This document shows positions 10,861 to 21,356 of a stretch of 64,000 nucleotides of DNA, piece by piece. The DNA is taken from NCBI GenBank assembly GCA_030159075.1, contig BROG01000112.1, forward strand, positions 1,325,501-1,389,500. Direction: 5' to 3'. This DNA is from Atrina japonica. Taxonomy: Eukaryota; Mollusca; Bivalvia; Pterioida; Pinnidae. The notes under the pieces are model-generated. The model saw only the letters and a program-made list of their open reading frames with translations, did not search any database and was not told the DNA's origin. Both the position numbers and the translations under genes were made by a program. Each line of letters begins with the position of its first letter. Positions within the stretch are counted from its first letter, which is position 1.

Positions 10861-10883
10861 TCAAGAAAAAACAACAAAATATT

Positions 10884-11045
10884 GCATACAAATTGAGATC
10901 CATGATCCAACGCAATAACGTATTTTGTGAACTTTCTCAACAAACTGTTTGTCAATCAATATTTTAGTCCTAGCCGCAGTTTCGTAATAATTCAAGTCCG
11001 TAATTAGATCGATCTCCAAGCACCCGTTTTGAAGACTAGTTTCTG
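10884..11045 (-). other. Possible orphan exon
   Basis: On the minus strand a good 3' splice site (TTTATTTTCAG) is followed by an open frame rich in E, D, K and I (LEIDLITDLNYYETAARTKI and onward), with a GTATGC donor candidate after it. The composition is protein-like, unlike nearby AT-rich frames, but I recognise no family. It could easily be chance. Confidence 0.15.
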
Positions 11046-11284
11046 AAAATAAATGCATAAGTAAATTATTCTTGTGAAATTTACATTATACTATATAAAC
11101 ACACAAAAAACAAACAAACAAACGAAAACAACAACAGCAGCAAATAGCAACAAGATTTGTCAGAGGGCACTATAGCTTTCCAGCAACAGCATTTAATTTC
11201 AGATACTGAAGCATTTCCGATTCTAACATGAGTTATCAGAAGACAACAAAGCTCGCCGAAATGGGTGTAAATTTTCAAAATACA

Positions 11285-11760
11285 TGTTCATATTTGACCC
11301 ACAGCTGTCGGGGTTTAAGGTCAAACGACTGGTAAAATTTTGATTCATTCACCTCAGGTTAAAAGTTTTTGAAAAGTAGGTCAAAGTCCAAGGTCACTAG
11401 TTCAAAAGTCAAGGTACCAAATAAAAGATCTGGCCATAAGAAATCTATATACGAAATATCAAAGCCCTATATCAGTTTAAAAGATATAGCCAAGGTTTAA
11501 GCTTTTGAAAAGTAGGTCAAAGTCCAAGGTCAAGGTCACTAGGGCAAAGGTCAAGGTACCAAATGAAAGCTCTTGTCATAAGGAATCTATATGTGAAATT
11601 TTAGAGATATATCTCTTGTGGTTAAAAAGTTATAGGCCAGGTTAAAGTTTTGTTTACGGACGCCAACGACGACGACGCTGGGGGTATGGCATTAGCTCTC
11701 CGGACTTTCGTCCTTGCGAGCTATAAAGGTCAAATGACATTACCTAGGTCCAAAGCATGG
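11285..11760 (+). repeat. Interspersed repeat with AAGGTCA phrases (type R1)
   Basis: Contains two related halves with AAGTAGGTCAAAGTCCAAGG (about 11370 and 11510), then GACGCCAACGACGACGACGC-like sequence, GGGGGTATGGCATTAGCTCT and an inverted CTCCGGACTTTCGTCCTTGCGAG. The same closing plan is seen at 27860-27940. I take it as a mollusc interspersed repeat. The frame at 11650-11874 lies inside it and is not a gene. Confidence 0.6.
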
Positions 11761-12077
11761 TGCAATGTGAAATTGTTGATCGTAAGAATTGTACATGTAA
11801 AACAAAACATGTATACACGTTGTCATTTTGATAAAAGAATATATATCCTGCGATTATACCTAAACTTTGATTAAAAACAAACAAACCAAAAAGACAAAAG
11901 ATATTTTTTTATTTAATCTACTTGTACAATAGTGCCAAAATTACTTACGTAGGCCTGGAATGAATGAAGTACACTAACGATTCAATAATGAATAATTCCT
12001 TCCATCCATGAAAGAACCCATTGTTAACTCGCAAATTATTTACATTCAATTTCTTTTCACAAATGACGACATTATAA

Positions 12078-12366
12078 CCAGCCGGCCTGGCTCAGTCGGT
12101 AGCGCGCTCTACTCTTTGATCGTGGAGTCGTGAGTTCGAGTTCAGCCGGTGGCAAGTTGGTTTCCTGTCTTTCGGATGAGACAGTAAAAATCGAGGTCCC
12201 ATGTCGCAGTAGGTGTCGGCACGTAAAAGAAACCTCAATGCTCAGTGGCCGTAAGTGCCGAACATAGGCCAAAATTTGAAGCCTTTCACCGGCATTGGTG
12301 ACGTCTCCATTTGAGTGAAAGATTCTTGAGTGGGACGTTACACAACAATAAACAAACAAACAAACG
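12078..12366 (+). mobile_element. tRNA-derived SINE (family S1), full-length
   Basis: The head has a Pol III A-box-like GGCTCAGTCGGTAGCGCG and B-box-like GAGTTCGAGTTC. The body contains TCCTGTCTTTCGGATGAGAC and GCCGTAAGTGCCGAACATAG, and the tail is AACAATAAACAAACAAAC. Other copies: 24114, 40192, 41690, 49998 and 61064. The minus frame at 12072-12401 is a shadow. Confidence 0.88.
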
Positions 12367-12683
12367 ACATTATAACATTTTTTTCCAACCCAGGATTTCA
12401 TAAGAATATTTTATTTGTATAAAACATTTAATATTTGAAACTTTTGATACAGACTAACATACAAAAATTTCCGTTTTGACAGTTTGCATGTCTTCAATGC
12501 TCTACCCCTAATATTTCAAAAGATATATGTTAAAGTTTGCCACTGGGCGCTGTCGGGAGTACGGCATCTGTCAGTTGCAGAGTCATTTTGTATCAATGAG
12601 CTTAAAAAAAATCAAACAAAACATTTTAGAATTGTGGCACGAGCATATTCATTTCAATGTACAAAAACACACGTTGCACTATC

Positions 12684-13020
12684 ACACAGAGTTGTCGGTC
12701 CTTGTACTCTCTTACACAGAGTTGTCGGTCCTTGTACTCTCTTACACAGAGTTGTCAGTCCTTGTACTCTCTTACACAGAGTTGTCGGTCCTTGTACTCT
12801 CTTACACAGAGTTGTCGGTCCTTGTACTCTCTTACACAGAGTTGTCGGTCCTTGTACTCTCTTACACAGAGTTGTCGGTCCTTGTACTCTCTTACACAGA
12901 GTTGTCGCTCCTTACACTCTCTTATACAGAGTTGTCAGTCCTTACACTCTCTTATACAGAGTTGTCGCTCCTTACACTCTCTTACACTGAGTTGTCAGTC
13001 CTTGCACTCTCTCAATCTCT
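12684..13020 (+). repeat. 30-bp minisatellite, about 11 units
   Basis: Units of the type ACACAGAGTTGTCGGTCC + TTGTACTCTCTT repeat exactly in the 5' part; the 3' units carry G-to-A/C and TTACAC variants. Since 30 is a multiple of three, all three plus frames stay open and give repetitive peptides (for example TELSVLVLSY); these are artefacts. A single diverged unit with the same downstream flank exists at 47590-47660. Confidence 0.95.
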
Positions 13021-13259
13021 ATAAACGTCTAGAAAGCAATCCCAAAACACCGACAGGGTGAATATAACACCAAATTACTCAGAACGTGGATACTCTTCAA
13101 AAAAGTATAGTCCTTATATTTAGTCGTTTTTTTTTTTAAATATTTTCGCCTCAATTAATATTATATGTTAATTATGTCAAAACTAAAGATATGTTAAAAA
13201 AGCAAGATAATTACAAGATACTTGCAAAATAGAGACGTTGATAGTGATGAAAGAGTGCA

Positions 13260-13460
13260 AAGGTTGTTGGAACGTGGTAGAGAGATCCCGGTTACAATGT
13301 ACCCAGGAAGAGACCATCGGCCTTCCGCAAGTATTACACTGTTTCACAAAATCAGCTTACTGGGTTCCAGAGGGGCTTGAACCTGCGTTGACCAGAAGTG
13401 AGAACCTTTATGGTTTAAAGTCCAATACTTTAAACACGCGACCCCTTAATGGTGAGGTCA
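13260..13460 (-). mobile_element. tRNA-derived SINE fragment (family S2)
   Basis: Shows the body phrase AGAGACCATCGGCCTTCCGC and the inverse B box in GGGGCTTGAACCTGCG. The frame at 13238-13561 is a chance frame through it. Confidence 0.65.
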
Positions 13461-13654
13461 ATCTTTGGCACATCCTCTATAAACATACGAAGGTGTTGCT
13501 AAGAAAGAACGTTAATAAAAGTTTGGGTCCCTGTCTGAAGGGAAGGATCACGAACAAATAATGTGACTTAATAATGAACAATAAAACAGTGCTCAAAACA
13601 TAGAAACAAGCCGTGAAAAAAAATGCAACGGCAAATACTCATAAAATTTTGGTA

Positions 13655-14055
13655 GTTAGAAGTGGGTACTCGTCCCCAGTGACAAGTAGTTAGGATTGGG
13701 TCGCGTCCCCAGTGACAAGTAGTTAGGAGTGGGTACTCGTCCCCAGTGACAAGTAGTTAGGAGTGGGTACTCGTCCCCAGTGACAAGTAGTTAGGAGTGG
13801 GTACTCGTGACAAGTAGTTAGGAGTGGGTACTCGTCCCCAGTGACAAGTAGTTAGGAGTGGGTACTCGTCCCCAGTGACAAGTAGTTAGGAGTGGGTACT
13901 CGTCCCCAGTGACAAGTAGTTAGGAGTGGGTACGCGTCCCCAGTGACAAGTAGTTAGGAGTGGGTACTCGTCCCCAGTGACAAGTAGTTAGGAGTGGGTA
14001 CTCGTCCCCAGTAACAAGTAGTTAGGAGTGGGTACTCGTCCCCAGTGACAAGTAA
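13655..14055 (+). repeat. 34-bp minisatellite, about 12 units
   Basis: Units AGTGGGTACTCGTCCCCAGT + GACAAGTAGTTAGG are nearly identical. One unit has lost CCCCAGT (near 13805), one reads GGGTCGCGTCCC and one GTACGCGTCC. The homogeneity suggests recent expansion. Confidence 0.95.
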
Positions 14056-15003
14056 TTCTTCTTCTAGATCTGCAACATCTTATTTTTTTGCCCCTAAAAT
14101 TTTCCATGAACACAACACTTTCAAAATACTTTATTGCAATGTTAATTAATTCTAAGTCCCATATCAGAAAAATAGTTAAGTCTTAATGGTTCCATAAAAG
14201 TTTATATAAAAAAATTGGGACCAGATGAAGGTGTCAAAGGAGGAGTGGTTTTCAAAATCTATCATCCCACAGGACCAGTGATTTTTCAATTTTTTTCCTC
14301 CTGTATATCAAATTTACAATGCAATCAATTAAAATTTCTAAAGATTGTAGTACTTATTGATTTATGCCCAAACCAGGAGAGGAAAGATTGGATTTAAAAG
14401 AAACATTACAACCTGACTAAGTGGCTGGTGGTCTACCAATTAAGATGCATGATTCTGAGGGCCGTCGGTACTTTTCTGGGTATGCACAGTTGTAGCAGGG
14501 GTCATCAGAAACATTGAAAACTAGTATAAATATAGCGTGAAATACCAATGAAACATACAAATTCAACATTGCAGATTAAACGGAAAGGGTTGAATTCTAA
14601 AATGACATTTGAAATGTGCTTGGTTCTTGTAGGACTATGATTTGAAAGGGAAATTGGGATCCGACCCCTTTTGAATCCACCTATGAATATTCAACTGCAG
14701 AATTGTTTACACGGAACTGAATATTTACTTATTCTCGATGTGATACACCAGTAGTCCTATCAGATCCATTTCAATAACAATGTAAAATTTTAATTGTAGA
14801 TAAACAACCACGTGTTCCACGCACTCCAAGCTGAAAATGTTTACACAACCGATTTGACACGATCAGCATAATTACGTCCCAAATAAAAATCCAGGTTTCT
14901 AACAAAATAAGTACATGTACAAAACGTCTTCTGGCAGATATCTCATTTCTAAATATAGTAACTGTACCCTCTACAACATATATCCCCGATTACATACCAT
15001 AAA
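14056..15003. other. Intergenic DNA 3' of the NUPR1-like gene
   Basis: No gene recognised. A 60-codon frame at 14215-14397 has no recognisable content. Confidence 0.45.
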
Positions 15004-15222
15004 TTACTTTTTGTTTTCCTGTGTTTCACGCTGGTTGTGAGCATTGTTCATAAGTTTCTGAACGTTTTTGCGAGTGTGTCCGCCAGGATCTGGATGCTGT
15101 GCGTGCTGGCTTGCCTCTTTTTTTGTCCGACCCTTTCCGCTGTGACTTGAGTGGACATATTTATCTTGTTCAACGTTATAATCATCTAGTTCATCCATAT
15201 ATTTGTCGTCGGCGGTCGACAT
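15004..15222 (-). CDS. NUPR1: NUPR1 (p8)-like nuclear stress protein
   Basis: A 72-residue single-exon frame from ATG 15222 to TAA 15004. The N-terminal half is acidic (DDKYMDELDDYN), the C-terminal half is basic with GKGRTKKEASQH, DPGGHTRKNVQKLMNN and a final QENKK. This matches NUPR1: acidic N-terminus, then a KGRTK-type basic nuclear-localisation segment and a PGGHxRK helix. NUPR1 proteins are short, mostly disordered chromatin-associated factors induced by stress. The length fits the family (about 70-80 residues). No intron is needed. The call rests on this motif order; orthology to NUPR1 versus NUPR2 cannot be decided here. Confidence 0.85.
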   Translation of the reverse strand: MSTADDKYMDELDDYNVEQDKYVHSSHSGKGRTKKEASQHAQHPDPGGHTRKNVQKLMNNAHNQRETQENKK

Positions 15223-15410
15223 ATTGAGCGAAAATCTTATTTACTTTTGCTGTTACTACGTGGCAAGTAAGATACCTGAGTGAAACATATGAATCGACCT
15301 GACGCAGTGAACTGTAATACGTTGTCATCCATTGGCTAAACACGAACTTTCAGGACGACCCACAAGATTTGTACGCACGTGGTTGTTTGTTTACGTCTAT
15401 TATGTGTCGT
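15223..15410 (-). promoter_or_regulatory. Candidate NUPR1-like promoter
   Basis: Directly upstream of the ATG on the minus strand there is a CCAAT box (AGCCAATGG, near 15331-15339) and a CCACGTGCG E-box-like site near 15375-15383. No clear TATA box was found. The spacing and order of CCAAT and CCACG do not fit a canonical ER-stress element. Confidence 0.3.
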
Positions 15411-15599
15411 GCTTGAGACCTCCTTATCTCTATGTGTGTGAGATAGCAATACATTCATATATAAATAAATACATATATAGAATTGTTGACTGATATGCGT
15501 AATAGTTGAATAAATGAATCGATCTAGATATTAAATGTGTTATTAATTTTGTTTGCTTTTAGTCAGTTTATGTGGGACTACATCTTCTGGCATTTCGTA

Positions 15600-16761
15600 T
15601 GGGGCGCCGATTTACTTTTTAATACTAGTTAGTGATATCACTCTTTCGAATAGGTGATACCACTTATTCGAATAGGTGATATCACTCATTTGAAAAGTTG
15701 ATACCACTTATGCGAATAGGTGATATCATTTATAAATTCTTAAGTGATATCACTTAAAACGAATTAGTTATATCACCTATTCGAATAAGTGATATCACCT
15801 ATTCGAATGAAATATATTACCTATTCAAATGAGTGATAAAATAAGTGATATCACCCACTCGTTTAAGTGTTCGTTTTGTAAAGTGATATCACCTATTCGA
15901 ATAAGTGATATCACTTATAATTATGAATCAATGCCAATTAATGCTCCCTACACAAAAATAAAATCATCTTGGGCATTATAAACTATTTATTTTATTATTA
16001 TTATTTTTTATTTTTTTTTATTTTGTTTCCTAACATTTGGTTCAAAGAAATAGTTTGGGTGTTTTAGTTCAACCACTTTTAAAACAATTTTGTGCGGAAA
16101 TCGGACAGGAGCCGTCGGTATGGTTTCGGCGGCTCTGTCTGCTTTGAATGCTGAACTCCGTCTAAATCCTACAACACACACGGGAGATGATTCCGATTCT
16201 GCAGCGCTGCGCCTTCATTACGATACCGTAATATCGTCCTTTGCGCTTTGTTCTTCTGTAGATATAGGCCTAGTGATATTCACTGCAGATCTACAATTAT
16301 GGAAGAAATGGGGAGCATATTAAGGTTTTTACTGTTTCCAAATTTGAATGAGGTATCACTTATTCGAATGAGCGATATAACTTATTCGTTTTGTAAAGTG
16401 ATATCACCTATTCGAATAGGTGATATCACATATAAAAAACGTATAACGTGATATCTCCTACTTGAAAGTGATATCACCTATTCGAAAGAGTGATATCATT
16501 TATACGAATAGGTGACATCACTTATTTGTTTTTATAAGTGGTATCACTTATTCGTATAAGTGATATTACTATTTCGAAAAGGTGATATCACCCTTTCAAA
16601 TAGGAGATATCACTTATTCGAATAAGTGATGTAACTTATTCGGTATTCCAATGGGAGATATCACCCATTCGAATAGGTGATATCACTTATTGAGTAAGTA
16701 ATATCACCTATTCGAAAGAGTGATATCACTAACTGGTATTAAAAAGTAAACCGGTGCCCCA
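15600..16761. mobile_element. Fold-back element made of iterated palindromes (F1)
   Basis: Terminal inverted repeats TGGGGCGCCGATTTAC (left) and GTAAACCGGTGCCCCA (right) are flanked by TA on both sides, a probable TA target duplication. Inside each arm, dozens of short palindromes alternate: GTGATATCAC (at least a dozen exact copies) and TTCGAA-centred spacers, giving the phrase ACCTATTCGAATAAGTGATA in many variants. The arms (about 15600-15920 and 16350-16761) flank a non-palindromic core of about 420 bp, whose small frames (16090-16451) look like nothing known. Confidence 0.8.
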
Positions 16762-16786
16762 TAGAAAATACCCCGTAGAGCGGTAC

Positions 16787-17080
16787 ATAGAATAACCGAA
16801 ATGACACTCATACACCGAAATGACGAGGTATTAACCGAAATGACGCTGAAATACACCGAAATGACACTTATTTAATACAAATTTGGTCAATTTCTAATAC
16901 TGGATGTCACAATAATACCCTGTTATTTCGGTCATTCTTGTTAATGAGATTTCTTTATTTTTTCTTTTCAAAAGATGATTTTTTAAGCTCAATCTGATCA
17001 CACAAATATATAAAGACATTGACTACTAATACTGGTGTCATTTCGGTGTATTATAGCGTCATTTCAGTTATTCTGTGGAC
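16787..17080. mobile_element. Fold-back element with ACCGAAATGAC iterations (F2)
   Basis: The left arm repeats ACCGAAATGAC about four times between 16795 and 16865; the right arm carries the inverse (GTCATTTCGGTGTATTATAG, then GTCATTTCAGTTATTCTGTG). The outer ends pair as CATAGAATAACCGAAATGAC with its inverse. Both flanks show a near-identical CCCCGTAG.G.GG in direct orientation, possibly a target duplication. No coding capacity. Confidence 0.65.
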
Positions 17081-17139
17081 CCCCGTAGTGTGGAAGTGCC
17101 TGATTGTGACTGATTAGATTCAATTCTTGATAAAGGGCC

Positions 17140-17235
17140 AAGCTGTAATGGTCTTTTACGCCACACTCAATGATGTTTTATGTGATATGGTGGTAGCCAG
17201 TTTTAATGGTGAAGGACAGAATTTTATTGTGCAAC
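17140..17235 (-). mobile_element. SINE tail fragment (family S2)
   Basis: TTTTACGCCACACTCAATGA and GGTAGCCAGTTTTAATGGTG match the 3' end of the S2 SINE. The frame 17127-17474 starts in it and is not supported as a gene. Confidence 0.5.
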
Positions 17236-18284
17236 GCAAAAAATTATTGCGAAAAAGCGCAACATTTATAACGGCGCTTTTTCGCGTAACATTTGATGCT
17301 TTTTCGCCTTCCGGTAGACATGCGCTTATTTATTTCCATTTGCAAAGAGCAATGTCGTATTTGATAAGAATCATGACACTTCACATTATTCTTTCTTTCA
17401 GGTATTATAATTTATATAATCATCATTTGTATAATTCTGGTATTTGTTTAAGATATTTTCTGAAATCAAATTAAGCAGTTTATTGAATTATTGCTGACAC
17501 CAGACTTATTTTAAAAATTTTATTTTACTATGCTGTACTCTTAGTCTTACATATTTAGATCGGCGGCACGATTTACCCCCCAAAAAACAAAAACTACCCC
17601 AAAACAATCAAATCGAATTAAGTTTGTATCAATAATCATTTTAAATGCATTTTCTTCTGTGTAAATATTTCACAGACAGCTAGAAATAAAAAAAAAATCA
17701 ACATTTATCATTTCTCATGGAACTTACGGACACTGTCATATAGTAAAATGAAGAGCCAAATCGGTCTTCTTTGCTTTCACGATTCCTGAAATATTTTTCA
17801 TATTTTATATCAAATTTATATTATACAAATTCTACGTAATGTGGAAAATGATGATTACATATGTATTAAACGTCTTTACCGTCCCATATAAGTAACATTC
17901 TAGTACATTTTAAAATGTCATGCTGACTCGGACTATATTATGGTTTCAGAAAAACATCGTGAAATTGGATAAAACGGAATTATTAAAGTCAAAAACATCT
18001 ACAGTCATAAAAAATATTAATCATATTATAATAAGATTGCTAAAATTACTACTTTTTAAATGTTTTGGGGGTAATTTTGGATGTTTTTGGGGTCTTATGG
18101 GGAAAATCGTGCTGCCTTATTGTGAATACACAATATTTGTGATTTTAAGTTTGATGTAAATGTTTAGAACTTATAGTACTGCACATCAGTACTAATCAGT
18201 TTAAGTAAATACAACACCATTTATCTACACTGTACCGAGACGAAAATAGGTCATCGACATATCGACCCAAAACGATAAAATACT
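17236..18284. other. AT-rich intergenic DNA
   Basis: Nothing recognised. GCGAAAAAGCGC-type inverted phrases around 17250-17290 are short. Confidence 0.4.
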
Positions 18285-18910
18285 AGCATATGATGGTTGT
18301 CACAAACTAGCTGAAAAGTGGGAGGAAGAAATCTGTAAGAGTAAAAGAAAAACCAAACTCAGAAATTCCAGTGTATATAGTCCAGAAAGAAAATGGAGAA
18401 GGTAGAATAAGAACACAGCATAGAAATCACCTCTTACCTTTATACCATAATGACAAAGAAAGCAAGCAAGCAATAGATAAAGAGGTCTATACCAAAACCA
18501 AGAATTAGAAAATCAATTCAGGAGTCTGTAGAAAAGCTAGATCCTCCTACTGTTTCTAGTGGAGTCAGTCGAGAACACACTTGACTCATCTGCAGCCACT
18601 GAACCTACTGATAGTCACAATGAACATGTACCAGTATAAGATGTAAAATTTCATGACACTACTGATATTATTACAAATATTAGGATAGTTAATTACACTT
18701 TAAATGAGACTCCTGTCACTGAAGAAAATGAAGTAGTTAATCCACCAGTTGATGAAATTGCTGGAGAAATTTATTGCAAAGAAGCTAGACCTATACCTAA
18801 ACCCAGACGACCAGTCAGAAACAAAACAAAAACCAAATGGATAACAACGGGTGAATATAAGATAAATAGTTTAACAACAAATGACTGGAAAATCAAGCTG
18901 ATTATTTAAA
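18285..18910 (+). pseudogene. 3' end of a Ty3/gypsy pol (degraded)
   Basis: On the plus strand, in broken frames, the sequence reads like the end of a Ty3/gypsy integrase: a HKLAEKWEEEICK-type start, then PVYIVQKENGEGRIRTQHRN and HLLPL, which is the family's conserved segment (VYxVxxEdGxGRxRTLHRN-LLLP). After a low-complexity linker comes PKPRRPVRNKTKTKW, a common C-terminal phrase of such elements. Frameshifts and stops separate these parts, so it is dead. The RT, RNase H and integrase core are missing. It differs from both minus-strand gypsy elements. Confidence 0.75.
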
Positions 18911-19487
18911 TTCTTTAATTATTATAGTCAATATTCTTCCAAATGATTCTTTTGTTTCAGATGCAATTTTAAAACTTGTGACAGGAAAACAATTGTAGTC
19001 ACATCTAATAACAATACTTTGGACATATCTTTATTTTAAATTATGCCTAATCCAACAAACTTCATTTTACAGATACATTGGTACATATTAACAGAAAATA
19101 GGAATATGTTATGCATATTATATAATGTCATAAAATGTACTCAGTGTTTATTATACTACATGTATGTATGATAATTTAAAATGATAAATGTAATGTGACA
19201 TGATAACTTTATATCAAATGTAGGATTTACATACAAATAAATTGTATGTTTATGTATATGAATTGACTTCTATGGTTTGATTGACAAAATTCATATTGAT
19301 ATTACATTCCTATTAAATATTCTTGTATATATGAACGCAGTTATGTATATCACTTGTAATTCATTACATTCTATGCAATCAATTTACATGATGATATTGT
19401 ATATACATGTATATAAACCTATAACCATTTTTAATCCATTTTCTTTCCAGGAATACATAGAATGACATGGACGTCATTTTGCAAGGC

Positions 19488-20242
19488 GGGGAAGAATGTG
19501 ATAGCAAACATACATGTAAATTTGATTTATTATAAAATATTATAAATTGAAGAAATAAAACATATTCCCTAGCCTATTGGTCACCTCCTTGATTAATTAA
19601 ATTTATTCATTGGTCGTTTGTTTTCCTGCCTAAATTTGTTGATTCCTTTGTATAATTCTTTGTCTTGGGCACTTCTCTTCTTGAAAGTCAACATGAACAG
19701 ACATATGACATGAACTGTAAGTTCACGACTTTTATTTACTAACAATAATGCACTTAAATGTCTGTGTATATAACCTGAAATATAACTGAACCACTTCATC
19801 AGCTTAAAGAGAGAGAGGACTCTATTTTAGAATATATATATCATAAGCTTCAAGTAGTAATAATTTACTTACATTGTAAATTAATTGAGTAACATTACTT
19901 ATGACTTTGGTACATTGCATATTATCACAACAAGATGAGTTTTACATATTCCTCTCCAATTGTATGTACTTTTTTATAATTTCTTATATTACATATGAGA
20001 ACTTTATCTGTCTTATAAACATATTCTGAAAATAGAATTCTGTGTTGTCTGAGTAGAACTCAAAGAACATAAAGAAGGACTCCATTCCACAAACAAGTAT
20101 CAAATATATAAATATGCTTTCCATATTTATAATATAAGAAATCGATAATATTAAATTCTTTATTTATATCTAATTACAAATGTATACATATTGTCTTAAA
20201 TAACTGATTGAATAAAGGGAGCTAAATCTGTAAATTAGTACA

Positions 20243-20284
<42 letters not shown>

Positions 20285-20506
20285 TTATATTAATGTCATT
20301 GATGTACAAGATATTATACAGCATAGTTACTTTGATAATAATTTATTTACATGTATATGAAAAATACTTAGTATTGTTATATTTATTTTTAGAGTCAAAA
20401 CAACAACTGTAACAACAACCATATAAAGTTCTACGTTTATGTGAATAAAATGCTCCGAACCCAACAGGCAACTCTGACTTATTTATTTAGAGAGATACCC
20501 TGTTAC
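19488..20506 (+). repeat. Candidate 3' LTR of the plus-strand gypsy remnant
   Basis: A purine-rich AAGGCGGGGAAGAA (polypurine-tract-like) is followed by TGTGATAG; about 1 kb later CCTGTTACA closes, giving TG...CA ends. There is no second copy in the window, so this remains inference from position and end sequence. A (TA)n run sits inside at 20243-20282. Confidence 0.4.
20243..20282. repeat. (TA)n microsatellite
   Basis: Uninterrupted TA dinucleotides. Confidence 0.95.
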
Positions 20507-20686
20507 AAAATGGCGTCCATGTTGGTACTAGGTTCTTGTTGGTAAAGTGGTCAACCGTCAAGTTATCCTTGAATCGCCCAACAGGTGATAGCTACCTCTA
20601 AGAGAGTCAGGACGACATTTTCAATGGAGTGGGATAATGTAGCAGAGTTAGGTATATGGTGTTCCTACTAGCTTGAGCTAGTGGGG

Positions 20687-20765
20687 TTTCCCCTTTAGTT
20701 AAATCGGTAAAGCACCAGACTTGTAAACCACAGATCCTAGTTTCGAATCCAAGCAGAGGCAGTAT
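20687..20765 (+). other. tRNA-like sequence, probably SINE-derived or pseudo-tRNA
   Basis: A TTAAATCGGTAAAGCACCAG region, an anticodon loop CTTGTAA (TGT, threonine-type) within a CAGACTTGTAAACC stem-loop, and GTTTCGAATCC as a T arm give a tRNA-like order. The acceptor arm (CCCCTT against GCAGAGG) pairs poorly, so a working tRNA-Thr is doubtful. Confidence 0.35.
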
Positions 20766-20779
20766 TTGTCTATGTTACA

Positions 20780-21160
20780 TATGCATGTACAGATTATTTG
20801 TAATTATTATTAATAAATCTTAACCCCTCGACAAATATCGCCATGGAATAAAATCTTAACTTTTTGATTTGTGATTGAGATTTTCTACCTCCTACACTAC
20901 AACAAGCGATAAATTCTATTATTCCATCTTGAATCCTTACTGATCCATAAGTGGTCAGAATTTGAAGCTTGTGTTCCAAGGATGTTGTAACTGATTAATC
21001 ATTCACTTGGAGTCGAAACAACTGAAATAACATTTTAAGACAAGACTATTTAACAAGGCTATTGTGCAGTCCATGCTAGTTTAAATGAGGTCGTCACTTC
21101 GAACACTCTTGTTAATGCACCTATCCCCTAATAATGTGATCCATATGGCAATGGGTCAGA
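20780..21160. other. Intergenic DNA, nothing recognised
   Basis: The short minus frame 20794-20979 has no recognisable domain. Confidence 0.4.
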
Positions 21161-21171
21161 TATGACACCTG

Positions 21172-21356
21172 TACTTGCCTGGTATGGTCAATGCGAGATA
21201 CATATACTGCACTCGCTGGTGTTATCTACATTGGGTATATTTACTGCACACATCCTCGCCTGGCGTAAGCTACATGGGGCACATATATTGCACCCACCGT
21301 CACCTGGCATAATCTATGTGGGTCAGATATACTGCACATGTCCTCGCTTGATGTAA
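21172..21356 (+). repeat. Degenerate tandem repeat, about 44 bp x 4
   Basis: Units share CCTGGCATAATCTA, GGG.CA.ATATACTGCAC and CATCCTCG. Copies differ by 20% or more by eye. The frame 21162-21356 is an artefact of the repeat. Confidence 0.65.

Noticed and set aside
12072..12401. 109-codon minus frame
   Set aside because: It is the antisense of a tRNA-derived SINE.
12484..13061. Three overlapping plus frames of 134-168 codons
   Set aside because: All run through the 30-bp minisatellite; a period divisible by three keeps every frame open.
13655..14055. CRISPR-like array
   Set aside because: Units are contiguous 34-bp repeats with no unique spacers, in a eukaryotic context.
15331..15383. ER-stress element (CCAAT-N9-CCACG) in the NUPR1-like promoter
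   Set aside because: CCAAT and CCACG are present but in the wrong order and about 40 bp apart.
20687..20765. Functional tRNA-Thr gene
   Set aside because: The anticodon loop fits but the acceptor arm pairs poorly; probably a pseudo-tRNA or SINE head.
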